NCBI GenBank assembly: GCA_030263805.2
Contig: CP136010.1
Coordinates: 248,001 to 312,000 of the forward strand
DNA from: Pseudomonas sp. FeN3W
Lineage (GTDB): Bacteria; Pseudomonadota; Gammaproteobacteria; Pseudomonadales; Pseudomonadaceae
Direction of reading: 5' to 3'
Length of the DNA stretch: 64,000 nt
A program made the translations under genes and the position numbers. Each line of letters starts with the position of its first letter. The stretch's first letter is position 1. The notes beneath the pieces were generated by a model. It did no database searches and was not told the DNA's origin. It saw only the letters and a program-made list of their open reading frames with translations. Shown in pieces: positions 45,501 through 53,295 of this stretch.

Positions 45501-46206
45501 GACACCGCTGGCTGTGAAGATGGACATCGATGTCGAGGTGGGCCAGGACCGCCTGCGCTTCTCCGGCTTCGGCCTGACCGCGGATCTCGCCGGTTATCTG
45601 CACATCGGCGACAACCTGGATGCGCGCGGCGAGCTGCAGCTGAAGAACGGCCGCTACCGGGCCTACGGCCAGCGGCTGACCATCCGCCGTGCCGAATTGC
45701 TGTTCACTGGCGTGATCAGTCAACCGTTCCTCAACATCGAGGCGATCCGGCGGATCGAGGCGGACAACGTGGTCGCCGGCCTGCGCATCACCGGCAGCGC
45801 CGAGCAGCCACGCATCGACGTGTTTTCCGAACCCGCCATGAGTCAGGAGCAGGCATTGGCCTATCTGGTGCTGGGGCGACCGCTGGGTGCCGATACCGGG
45901 GACAGCAACCTGCTAGCCCAGGCGGCGCTGGGCCTTGGCCTGGCGGGTAGTTCGTCCATCACCGGTGGCCTGGCGCAACGCCTGGGCATTCAGGATTTCC
46001 AGCTGGACACCGAAGGCACCGGCGTCGGCACCAGCGTGGTCGCCACCGGACGGCTGACGGAACGGCTGGCATTGCGCTACGGCGTCGGCGTGTTCGAGCC
46101 TTCGAATACCATCGCGCTGCGCTATCAGCTGACGCGGCGGATCTTCCTCGAGGCGGCCAGCGGATTGGCCAGTTCGCTGGACCTGTTCTATCGCCGCAAT
46201 TTCTGA
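42529..46206 (+). CDS. tamB: Translocation and assembly module subunit TamB
   Basis: A 1225-residue AsmA-like/TamB-family protein. One N-terminal membrane anchor (about residues 8-30) is followed by a very long beta-rich periplasmic part and the C-terminal DUF490/TamB domain, with SQEQALAYLVLGRPLGADTG and the terminal GLASSLDLFYRRNF. It forms a hydrophobic groove bridging the inner membrane to TamA. The ATG overlaps the tamA stop by one base, so translation is coupled. An open frame extends upstream inside tamA but lacks homology. Confidence 0.95.
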   Translation: MRVLRGLGWTLLGLILLVLIVTTVLLGTASGSRWLLGQVPGLTVEAFEGRLGQRWQADRLIWEQGGSHVEVQQPRLAWSPACLLKRTLCIDELVTGDIVLSFPPSEPDPAAEPFSLPELDLPLALQVERVEIGRVTLNESEQVRSLRLQANWRADGLDIQRLDLRRTDVDLSVTGRLQPSGDWPLTLEGQAALQSPDEQPWALMIAVDGDLREQLQLKVESQGYLDGSLSGQLRALDEQLPATLRLNADGFKALPDLPDTLRLNDLELTASGNLQDGYRLLGTTELPGEGGAVRLALEGVVSPSGAQIEMLELDAGQQRDVRLSGDVDWQDGLTANADLLWRDFPWRRLYPAIEEPPVTLRELKAQIQYDDGNYLGNFESAMTGPAGDFTLNSPVSGNLEAVHLPQLQLQAGQGSATGSLSIGFAEGVDWKADLTLSELDPAYWLAELPGNLGGSLKSQGALRDEQLQAEASLDIAGRLRDQNTSLQLQANGEGERWNLPVIDLRMGDNRVHGSGTWAQTLEGRLQLELSRLAQLWPGLRGRVSGEVTLAGTAAAPSGQLELSGRNLAYQDNRLRRLSVQGQLSDGERGRLALDAERIRAGETDLGALRINAEGTAERHQAELQLQGPSLDLALAFDGRLRGEDWLGRLTRGELSAQQQDWALQRPATLQRFADGRVEFGAHCWRSGPASLCAENQRLLPEPQIRYRLRDFSLQTLAEYLPEDFRWQGELNADIELDLPAGGPNGRVQVDAGPGVLRIRDVDEWHDFPYQTLALNSRLLPERIDSQLRFQGGELGELDVQLQIDPRPAAKPIDGEFRLSGLDLSVARPFVPMVERLRGELNGSGQLAGSLQQPTLNGQLLLSDGEIAGSELPTTFEDLRVRLLIEGERLNIDGNWWAGEQGRGSLSGALDWRNELDLDLAIKGSRLPVVVEPYADLEVEPDLRIVLSGQDLAVSGRVEVPRGAITVRELPPATVKVSEDTVIIGREAEEPATPLAVKMDIDVEVGQDRLRFSGFGLTADLAGYLHIGDNLDARGELQLKNGRYRAYGQRLTIRRAELLFTGVISQPFLNIEAIRRIEADNVVAGLRITGSAEQPRIDVFSEPAMSQEQALAYLVLGRPLGADTGDSNLLAQAALGLGLAGSSSITGGLAQRLGIQDFQLDTEGTGVGTSVVATGRLTERLALRYGVGVFEPSNTIALRYQLTRRIFLEAASGLASSLDLFYRRNF

Positions 46207-46710
46207 GCAAGCGCACCGCACCGGCACCCGGCTGGTGCGCGACGAGCGAGTCGCGAGCAACGCCCCTGACGAAACATGGATGCCGTCCTCAGTCGTGCGC
46301 ACCAAACGGCATCAATCCGCACTGGCAGGCGCACCAGAGTGGGCTACGCTGATTTCGCTTTCCATGTCATTTCTGGCTCGACCGGGTTGAGTTGACGGGG
46401 TCTGACCGTTCGGTCTGGTTTTCGCGACGATTCGATCATCGAATCTGGCGCGATTGCCCCGAGCCCAATGGGCGAATGCAGTGGTAGCATCCACGCTTCC
46501 GAACGTCGCGGTCATAACTGCGCAACGCTCTAGCACGAGTCTTGCAAAGCGCTCGCGGACCTCAGCGCAGCGCAAGCTCCAGAGGCGTATCGGAATCGCC
46601 GTTACCTGGTCGCTGAAAAACCACCGCCACAAGCGCCATGTTTTTCAACGGCTCCACGGTAGCGCGACCCTAACGCGAGGGAACTCGCCTATAAGAAATA
46701 AGGTGCTCGA
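46207..46710. other. Intergenic region, 504 bases
   Basis: The longest gene-free stretch in the window. It follows tamB and precedes the AGCS symporter. Short open frames on both strands lack ribosome binding sites and coding character. It contains two palindromes (46404-46415 and 46429-46445) and, near the symporter, an AT-richer part around 46600-46710 that probably holds its promoter. I see no RNA gene. Confidence 0.5.
46404..46445. promoter_or_regulatory. Pair of palindromes upstream of the AGCS symporter
   Basis: GACCG-TT-CGGTC (46404-46415) and the perfect 17-base palindrome GATTCGATCATCGAATC (46429-46445) lie 13 bases apart. They look like regulator sites, but are about 270-300 bases from the symporter start and no regulator gene is adjacent. 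Confidence 0.4.
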
Positions 46711-48054
46711 ATGGAATTTCTGAATAACCTCGTCAATAGCGTCAACGGCCTCGTCTGGGGCCCACCCATGCTGGTGCTGATCCTCGGTACCGGCCTGTTC
46801 CTGATGATCTTCCTCAAATTCATGCCGCTGACCCGCATCCCGACCGGTTTTGCGCTGATGTGGGGTGGGCGTGCCAAAGGCGACGAAGCCACTGGTGAAA
46901 TCAGCCCGTTCCAGGCATTGATGACCTCGCTGGCGGCGACCGTGGGCACCGGCAACATCGCGGGCGTGGCCACGGCCATCTTCCTCGGCGGGCCGGGTGC
47001 GCTGTTCTGGATGTGGTGCACCGCGCTGGTGGGTATGGCCACCAAGTACTGCGAAGTCGTGCTGGCCGTTCACTACCGCGAGAAGGACGACCGTGGCGAG
47101 CACGTCGGCGGCCCGATGTATGCGATCAAGAACGGGCTGGGCAAGAAGTGGGTCTGGCTGGGCACGGCCTTCGCCATCTTCGGCGGCCTGGCCGGCTTCG
47201 GCATTGGCAACATGGTGCAGGTCAACAGCATGGCCCATGCGCTGGAAACCACCTTCTCGGTGCCGCTGTGGGCGACCGGCCTGATCACCATGGTGATCGT
47301 CGGCCTGGTAATTCTTGGCGGTATTCGCCGCATCGGTGTGGTCGCCGCGTCGCTGGTACCGTTCATGTGCCTGGCTTACCTGATCGCTGCTGTAGTGGTG
47401 CTGGTAGTCAATGCATCGGCCATTCCGGCGGCGTTTGACCTGATCTTCACCCACGCCTTCACCCCGATCGCCGCTACCGGTGGTTTCGCCGGCGCTGCGG
47501 TCATGGCGGCGATTCGCTTCGGTGTTGCCCGCGGCATCTTCTCCAACGAGGCGGGCCTTGGTACCGCCGGTATCGCTCAGGCGGCCGGCACCACCACCAG
47601 CTCGGTGCGCTCGGGCATGATCGGCATGCTGGGTACGTTCATCGACACCATCATCGTCTGTTCGATGACCGGTCTGGCGATCATCTGCACCGGCGTCTGG
47701 ACCAGCGGCGAAAGCGGCGCAGCGCTGTCTGCGGCAGCCTTCGAGTCGGCCATGCCGGGTATCGGTGGCGTCATCCTGACCATCGCGCTGGTGGTCTTCG
47801 CCTTTACCACCATCCTTGGTTGGAGCTATTTCGGCGAGAAATGCTGGGAGTTCCTGGTCGGCACGCGAGCCATCTGGCCGTTCCGCGTGATCTGGGTTCT
47901 GGCGGTGCCGTTCGGTGCCATCGCCCAGCTCGACTTCGCCTGGCTGTTGGCCGATACCCTCAACGGCCTGATGGCGATCCCCAACCTGGTTTCGCTGTTG
48001 CTGCTGAGTCCGGTAGTGGTCAAGCTGACCAAGGAATATTTCGCACGCAGCTGA
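46711..48054 (+). CDS. AGCS family sodium:alanine/glycine symporter
   Basis: A 447-residue polytopic inner-membrane symporter with about eleven hydrophobic segments and family motifs TSLAATVGTGNIAGVATAI and GGPGALFWMWCTALVGMATK, then RGIFSNEAGLGTAGIAQAA. It imports alanine or glycine with sodium; the exact amino acid is not certain. It is monocistronic, with a strong terminator 77 bases downstream. Confidence 0.95.
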   Translation: MEFLNNLVNSVNGLVWGPPMLVLILGTGLFLMIFLKFMPLTRIPTGFALMWGGRAKGDEATGEISPFQALMTSLAATVGTGNIAGVATAIFLGGPGALFWMWCTALVGMATKYCEVVLAVHYREKDDRGEHVGGPMYAIKNGLGKKWVWLGTAFAIFGGLAGFGIGNMVQVNSMAHALETTFSVPLWATGLITMVIVGLVILGGIRRIGVVAASLVPFMCLAYLIAAVVVLVVNASAIPAAFDLIFTHAFTPIAATGGFAGAAVMAAIRFGVARGIFSNEAGLGTAGIAQAAGTTTSSVRSGMIGMLGTFIDTIIVCSMTGLAIICTGVWTSGESGAALSAAAFESAMPGIGGVILTIALVVFAFTTILGWSYFGEKCWEFLVGTRAIWPFRVIWVLAVPFGAIAQLDFAWLLADTLNGLMAIPNLVSLLLLSPVVVKLTKEYFARS

Positions 48055-48130
48055 TGTCCGATGGCGACCGGTGCAGGCCAACCTGCGCTGCATCGGTCGT
48101 GTGTAGGAACAAGGCCCGTGTCGACCACCC

Positions 48131-48164
48131 AGGTCGTGGAGCTCTGCGTTCCACGACCTTTTTT
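48131..48164 (+). terminator. Rho-independent terminator of the AGCS gene
   Basis: AGGTCGTGGA pairs with TCCACGACCT around a 9-base loop, followed by TTTTT. Confidence 0.92.
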
Positions 48165-48193
48165 ATGCCCATGCATATCGAGGAGCGAAGCAA

Positions 48194-48694
48194 ATGACTG
48201 AAATCACCCTGAAAGGCACACCGATCCAAGTAGCCGGTGACTTCCCGCAGGCCGGCCAGCAGGCCAATGCGTTCCGCCTGGTGGGCGCTGACCTTTCCGA
48301 TGTCGAGCTGTCGAGCCTTGCCGGCAAGCGCAAGATTCTCAACATCTTCCCAAGCATCGACACGCCGACCTGCGCCACCTCGGTGCGCAAGTTCAACGCG
48401 CAGGCCAATGCCCTGGAAAACACCGTGGTGCTGTGCATTTCCGCCGACCTGCCATTCGCGCAGAAACGCTTCTGCGGCGCCGAGGGGCTGGAAAATGTCA
48501 TCAACCTGTCCACCATGCGCGGTGCCGAGTTCCTCAAGGATTACGGCGTAGCGATTGCCAGCGGTCCGCTGGCCGGGGTCGCGGCACGCGCGGTAGTCGT
48601 GCTCGATGAGCAGGATCGCGTCCTGCACAGCGAGTTGGTCAGCGAAATTGGCAGTGAGCCGAACTACGAGGCAGCCATCGCCTCGCTTGGCTGA
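48194..48694 (+). CDS. tpx: Thiol peroxidase Tpx
   Basis: A 166-residue atypical 2-Cys peroxiredoxin. The peroxidatic cysteine is Cys60 in DTPTCATSVR and the resolving cysteine Cys94 in KRFCGAEG, as in E. coli Tpx. It reduces peroxides, especially alkyl hydroperoxides, with thioredoxin. AGGAGCGAAGCAA precedes the ATG. It is monocistronic with its own terminator. Confidence 0.96.
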   Translation: MTEITLKGTPIQVAGDFPQAGQQANAFRLVGADLSDVELSSLAGKRKILNIFPSIDTPTCATSVRKFNAQANALENTVVLCISADLPFAQKRFCGAEGLENVINLSTMRGAEFLKDYGVAIASGPLAGVAARAVVVLDEQDRVLHSELVSEIGSEPNYEAAIASLG

Positions 48695-48708
48695 TCGGCC
48701 TTTTTGGG

Positions 48709-48753
48709 AACGAAACGGCGAGTCGCTTTCAAACGCGCTCGCCGTTTCGTTTC
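48709..48753 (+). terminator. Rho-independent terminator of tpx
   Basis: AACGAAACGGCGAG pairs with CTCGCCGTTTCGTT, a perfect 14-bp stem around a 15-base loop. T-rich bases flank both sides, so it may work in both directions. Confidence 0.82.
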
Positions 48754-48960
48754 TGGCGACAGAAATCCATCGATAGGTGCAAAACCGCCCGTCGTCGTCA
48801 ATTAGCGCTAACCCTCCGAGGCAACTACTTTCATGCATGCCGCCTGGCTTCAGCGTTCCGGGTGTGGAGAAGTCTGCAAAAGTGGCAAATAGGCAGCTTT
48901 TCAAAAATCTTTTCGCTCAGCTGCTGTCATAGCGCTGATGCCCATTGAATGGATTCAGTT

Positions 48961-50199
48961 ATGCCTACCTCAGAGATCAAGAAAATCGGTGTATCCGGAA
49001 CCGGAATGATCGCCCGCGGCTTCGTGCGGCTAATCAAGAAACACTATCCGGACATGGAAATCTCGCGCGTCCTGACACGCCGACCGCTCTCAACGATGGC
49101 TGACTTCCCGCTGGCAGACGTACTCACCAACTCGCTGGACGAGCTGATCGATCATTCCGATCTGATCGTCGAGTGCAGTGGTGACGTGTTCCATGGGACT
49201 TCAGTCATCGAACGTGCTTTTGAAGCCGGTTTGCAGGTCGTAACGGTCAATGCAGAGCTGCAAGTGACCACGGGCTCCTACCTGGCCGGCAGAGGCTTCC
49301 TTACCGAAGCCGAGGGCGACCAGCCGGGTTCCCTTGCGGCCCTGCATGAAGACGCGCTGCAGATGGGCTTTCAGCCGCTGGTGTACGGCAATATGAAGGG
49401 CTATCTGAACCATGATCCGACTCCGGAAGACATGGTCTACTGGGCCAATCGGCAGGGGATCAGCGTCGACCAGACTACGTCCTTCACCGACGGCACCAAG
49501 GTGCAGATCGAGCAGGTGATCATTGGTAACGGCCTGGGCGCCACCATCACCCGTCAGGGCATGGAAGGTCTGGCCTCGACCAACCTGGACGACAGTGCCA
49601 GCCTGCTCGGCATGATGGCCGAGCGCGCCGGGCAGCCAATCGTCGACTACGTCATTCCTTCCGGCTACCCGGCCGGCGGCGTGTTCCTGGTGGGCAGGCA
49701 TGACGAGGATCAGGCGCAGGCAATCGAATACTTCAAGCTGGGCCGCGGGCCCTTCTACACGCTGGTGCGTCCGTTCCACCTCTGCTCGCTGGAAGTGGGC
49801 AAGACCGTACGCCGCGTGCTGAATGGCGGCGGTGTGCTGCTCAACAACTCGACCGAACCGACCCTCGGTGTCGCGGCCATCGCCAAGCGCGCCATGAAGC
49901 CGGGCGAACTGATCGAGCGTGGCATCGGTGGTTTCCAGTTCCGTGGCGAGGCGATCAAGCTCGCCGAGCACTCGGATCACGTGCCGATCGGTCTGCTGCG
50001 CAAGACTGCGCTCAAACGCGCCGTCGAGCCTGGCCAGATCATCACCTTCGACGACATCGACATTCTGCCGAGTCGCGCTCTGGATATCGTGCTGGAGCAG
50101 CGCAAGCCGCGCATGAGCGAAGTCGAGAGCAAACCGTCAGACTGTGCTGAACCTGGCATCAACACCAACACCATGGGGATGCTCGCCTTCGGCGGTTGA
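48961..50199 (+). CDS. SAF-domain, homoserine-dehydrogenase-like oxidoreductase
   Basis: A 412-residue protein. The N-terminal Rossmann fold has IGVSGTGMIARGFVRLI (residues 8-24) and VECSGDVFHGTSVIERAFEA. The centre resembles the catalytic domain of homoserine-dehydrogenase-like proteins (COG4091 type), and the C-terminal region (AKRAMKPGELIERG, then LLRKTALKRAVEPGQIITFD) is a SAF domain like those of sialic-acid synthases. The reaction is not established; a role in sugar or glycan precursor metabolism is a guess. I use the ATG at 48961; one at 48949 is also in frame. It converges on an orphan MurJ-like gene. Confidence 0.8.
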   Translation: MPTSEIKKIGVSGTGMIARGFVRLIKKHYPDMEISRVLTRRPLSTMADFPLADVLTNSLDELIDHSDLIVECSGDVFHGTSVIERAFEAGLQVVTVNAELQVTTGSYLAGRGFLTEAEGDQPGSLAALHEDALQMGFQPLVYGNMKGYLNHDPTPEDMVYWANRQGISVDQTTSFTDGTKVQIEQVIIGNGLGATITRQGMEGLASTNLDDSASLLGMMAERAGQPIVDYVIPSGYPAGGVFLVGRHDEDQAQAIEYFKLGRGPFYTLVRPFHLCSLEVGKTVRRVLNGGGVLLNNSTEPTLGVAAIAKRAMKPGELIERGIGGFQFRGEAIKLAEHSDHVPIGLLRKTALKRAVEPGQIITFDDIDILPSRALDIVLEQRKPRMSEVESKPSDCAEPGINTNTMGMLAFGG

Positions 50200-50216
50200 A
50201 CGACCCTCGAACCAAC

Positions 50217-50247
50217 AAGGCCGCTGTCCGATGTCAGCGGCCTTTTT
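50217..50247 (+). terminator. Rho-independent terminator of the SAF-domain gene
   Basis: AAGGCCGCTG pairs with CAGCGGCCTT around an 8-base loop, followed by T residues. Confidence 0.9.
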
Positions 50248-50304
50248 GTTTTTGCTGTCAGTGAGGATCGAAAGAGCGGCGATGCAGGGACCGCCGCGCT
50301 GCCG

Positions 50305-51771
50305 TCAGGCTTTGCGCATGGACCAGTAGTGTCGCTTGAACAGGTCGCGCTCGCCGAGCAGAGTCACGCCGGCGGCGAAACCGATCAGCACCAGCCCGAT
50401 ATAGACGCAGAGTTCGATAAAGCCTTGTGGCTGGGGCACGAAGTGCAGCGCCGTGGCCAACACCGTTGCGGTCGCAGCCCAGCGCGCGAGCACAGCCACA
50501 CCGGCGCCCTTGGGCGAAGCGCGATAGACGAACAGCCCCATGAACAGCGCCTGCAACGTGACACCGCAGGAGAAGGCCAGCGCCAGGCCTGCAGCCCCAT
50601 AGGGCTTGTAAAGCGCGGCATCCAGGCTGATGGTCATGGCCGAGCTGATCAGCGTGATCACCAGAAACAGGCGAACCTGGTGCTGGGCGAGCAGGGCGCG
50701 GCCCCAGAGCAAGGCGAGCCCCATCGACGGCAGACCGAGCGCGTAGATGACCATCAGCGAGGCCGTCGCCTGGGTTTGCGTGGCGCCGAACTCGCCGCGT
50801 TCAAGCAGTACCGCGACAACCGCTTCCGGGAAGGAGCACAGCACGACGGTGGCCGGCACCAGAAACAGCAACGTCGCCAGCAGTCCCTTGCGGATAACCG
50901 CGGCATGAGCACTGTGATCCTGCTCGTTCCAGCTGGAAGAGAATTGCGGGAAAAGCACGGAAAGCACGGACATCGCGTACAGCGTCAGCGGGATAGTGAC
51001 GATGCGGAAGGCGAACGACAGCATGGTGATGCTGCCTTCCTCGAGGAACGAGGCGAACATCCGCTCGGCCAGGATGCACGCCTGCTGGGCACCGGCGGCC
51101 AGCAGTACCGGGGCGAATGCCAGGCCAAACTGACTGCCGTGGCCTTTTTCCAGCGGTTGCGCTTCTCCTCGCAGGTAACGAATGCGGCGGTGCTGCACGA
51201 CGATCAGGGCCAGCTGCGGCAACAGCATGCCGAGGAAGATCACCATGCCGCTGGGTTCGAACAGCAGAATCCCGATGATTGCTCCGGCATTGAGCAGCAG
51301 GGTCCGCGTCATCGGCATGACGAACACGTTGTCCATGTTGAGCAACGCGCCCTGGCAGTACAGCGCGGCCTGTACGCCGATCAGTAGTGCACCGATGCAG
51401 AAGACCAGTTGTCCGTTGGCGACCTGTTCCGGTGTCCAGCCCGGCGCCAGGGCGTTCAGCACCCAGTAGCTGGTCAGCAGTATCAGCAGGCAGGCCGCCC
51501 CACCGAGCAGCATGATGCGCCAGTACAGCCAGCGCGCGACCGCCTCGAACAGCGATTGCGACTGGCTGCGCAGCTTCTGCAGGTACGGGATCATGGCGTC
51601 GCGCAAGGCGAGACCGAGGAAGTTCTCGAAGAACAGCGGCAGGATCAGGGCGACGAAGATGAGGTCCGCTTCCCAGCTGAGGCCGAAAGAGCGGGCGATG
51701 AACAGATCGCGAAGAAACCCGAGAAGAAAACTGGCGACGGTCAACGCCAGAATGACCAGCGATACATTCAT
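50305..51771 (-). CDS. MurJ/MviN-like lipid flippase family protein
   Basis: A 488-residue MOP-superfamily membrane protein with about 13-14 hydrophobic segments. It begins MNVSLVILALTVASFLLGFL and has FGLSWEADLIFVALILPLFF near the start. This is the MurJ/MviN fold, but the essential MurJ motifs are only loosely kept, and the gene is not in the usual mviN-ribF-ileS context. It may flip a different lipid-linked sugar, for example for an exopolysaccharide. The ATG at 51771 has AAGGATCAAGGA before it; another start lies 7 codons upstream. Confidence 0.83.
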   Translation of the reverse strand: MNVSLVILALTVASFLLGFLRDLFIARSFGLSWEADLIFVALILPLFFENFLGLALRDAMIPYLQKLRSQSQSLFEAVARWLYWRIMLLGGAACLLILLTSYWVLNALAPGWTPEQVANGQLVFCIGALLIGVQAALYCQGALLNMDNVFVMPMTRTLLLNAGAIIGILLFEPSGMVIFLGMLLPQLALIVVQHRRIRYLRGEAQPLEKGHGSQFGLAFAPVLLAAGAQQACILAERMFASFLEEGSITMLSFAFRIVTIPLTLYAMSVLSVLFPQFSSSWNEQDHSAHAAVIRKGLLATLLFLVPATVVLCSFPEAVVAVLLERGEFGATQTQATASLMVIYALGLPSMGLALLWGRALLAQHQVRLFLVITLISSAMTISLDAALYKPYGAAGLALAFSCGVTLQALFMGLFVYRASPKGAGVAVLARWAATATVLATALHFVPQPQGFIELCVYIGLVLIGFAAGVTLLGERDLFKRHYWSMRKA

Positions 51772-52053
51772 TCCTTGATCCTTGCTGGCCATCGATGATG
51801 GCCCGTTAGCGACACGACAATGTCCGATTCGACGTGCTGGCAGACCATACGGCCTGCTTACAGCTCTTCCCCTCGCAGCTCGCTGGCCCGAGAAGAACGC
51901 TAAATAGACTTAAGACCCGGCACATGGTTCCGACGCGCACAGGTCGGTCTGGGGCTCTTCATACATGCCGATACGTAAAAATGCCGTAAAGGCACTTTGC
52001 GAGCGGTTCGCGACTGCTTATGGTTCACGCTCCTTTTCAAGCGAACCCCGTTC

Positions 52054-53295
52054 ATGACCGTGGCTCATCCTTCTTCCGCACGTTCCAGCCTTCGTTGGCT
52101 GCTCATCATCCTCGCCATAGCTGCCATCGGGCTGTTGGTCTGGTGGCTGTGGCCTGCACCTCAGGAAACCCCTCAGCGTCCAGGCGGGCGGCCAGGCTTC
52201 GGCGCATTTGGCGGGCCAGTGCCCGTGCGCGTGGCCAAGGTGGAGCAGGGGGAGTTCGAGGTCTTCAACAAGGCGCTCGGCAGCGTGACGCCCTTGAACA
52301 CGGTGAATCTGCGCAGCCGGGTAGGCGGCGAACTGGTCGAGCTGCGTTTCGAGGAGGGGCAGCGCGTCAAGCAGGGCGATCTGCTGGCTGTCATCGACCC
52401 GCGCCCTTACAAGGTCGCGTTGCAGCAGGCAGAGGGCACCTTGCAGCAGAACCGCGCCCAGCTGAAGAACGCGCAGGTGGACTTCGAGCGATATCGCGGC
52501 CTCTACGCCGACGACAGCATTGCCAAGCAGACGCTGGATACCCAGGAAGCGCTGGTCAGCCAGTACCAGGGCACGCTGGCTGCCAATCAGGCGGCGGTCA
52601 ACGAGGCGCGCCTGAATCTCGAGTTCACCCAGATTCGCTCACCCATCGATGGTCGGGTCGGCCTGCGTCAGCTCGATGTAGGCAATCTGGTCACGGCCAA
52701 CGACACCACGCCGCTGGTGGTGATCACCCAGACCCAGCCGATGTCCATCAGCTTCACCTTGCCCGAGGGCGAGTTGCTGCCGGTGCTCACCCGCTATCGC
52801 CAGGGCGATCAGCTGGCCGTGCAGATCTGGGATCGCGGTGAAAAGATCCAGTTTGGCGAGGGCGTGCTGGAGAGCATCGATAACCAGATCGACGCGGCCA
52901 CCGGCACACTGCGCCTGAAGGCGCGTTTCGACAATGAAGCGGAGCTGCTCATCCCCAACCAGTTCGTCAACGTGCGCCTGCGGGTGGAGACCCTGCGCGA
53001 TGCCGTGCTGATTCCGTCTGCGGCGCTGCAGTTCGGCTCGCGCGGTACCTTCGTCTACGTCGTCGGTGACGACAACAAGGTGGAGCTGCGGACGCTGCAG
53101 GCCGGGCCTACCAACGGTGCGACCACGGTAGTGCTCGAGGGCTTGAAGGTGGGCGAGCGGGTGGTGATGGAGGGCACCGACCGACTGCGCGATGACGCTG
53201 AAGTGGAGGTCGTGGGCAGTCAGCGCATGGCCGAACAGGCCGCGGAAAATCCGGTACTCGGGGGCGGTGAGGCTGCGGAGCGCGAAGAGCGATGA
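52054..53295 (+). CDS. muxA: RND efflux periplasmic adaptor (MdtA/MuxA)
   Basis: A 413-residue membrane-fusion protein. An N-terminal anchor (about residues 14-33) is followed by a glycine/proline linker, a lipoyl half-motif (VNLRSRVGGELVELRFEEGQ), a coiled-coil hairpin (about 105-175) and beta-barrel domains. It links the inner-membrane pump to the outer-membrane factor. I use the ATG at 52054 (MTVAHPSSARS); an in-frame upstream start at 51997 is less likely. Its last bases overlap muxB (ATGA). Confidence 0.94.
   Translation: MTVAHPSSARSSLRWLLIILAIAAIGLLVWWLWPAPQETPQRPGGRPGFGAFGGPVPVRVAKVEQGEFEVFNKALGSVTPLNTVNLRSRVGGELVELRFEEGQRVKQGDLLAVIDPRPYKVALQQAEGTLQQNRAQLKNAQVDFERYRGLYADDSIAKQTLDTQEALVSQYQGTLAANQAAVNEARLNLEFTQIRSPIDGRVGLRQLDVGNLVTANDTTPLVVITQTQPMSISFTLPEGELLPVLTRYRQGDQLAVQIWDRGEKIQFGEGVLESIDNQIDAATGTLRLKARFDNEAELLIPNQFVNVRLRVETLRDAVLIPSAALQFGSRGTFVYVVGDDNKVELRTLQAGPTNGATTVVLEGLKVGERVVMEGTDRLRDDAEVEVVGSQRMAEQAAENPVLGGGEAAEREER

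Noticed and set aside
46312..46632. Open frame of 106 codons in the gap before the AGCS gene
   Set aside because: No ribosome binding site, no recognisable domain and low-complexity composition; not called.
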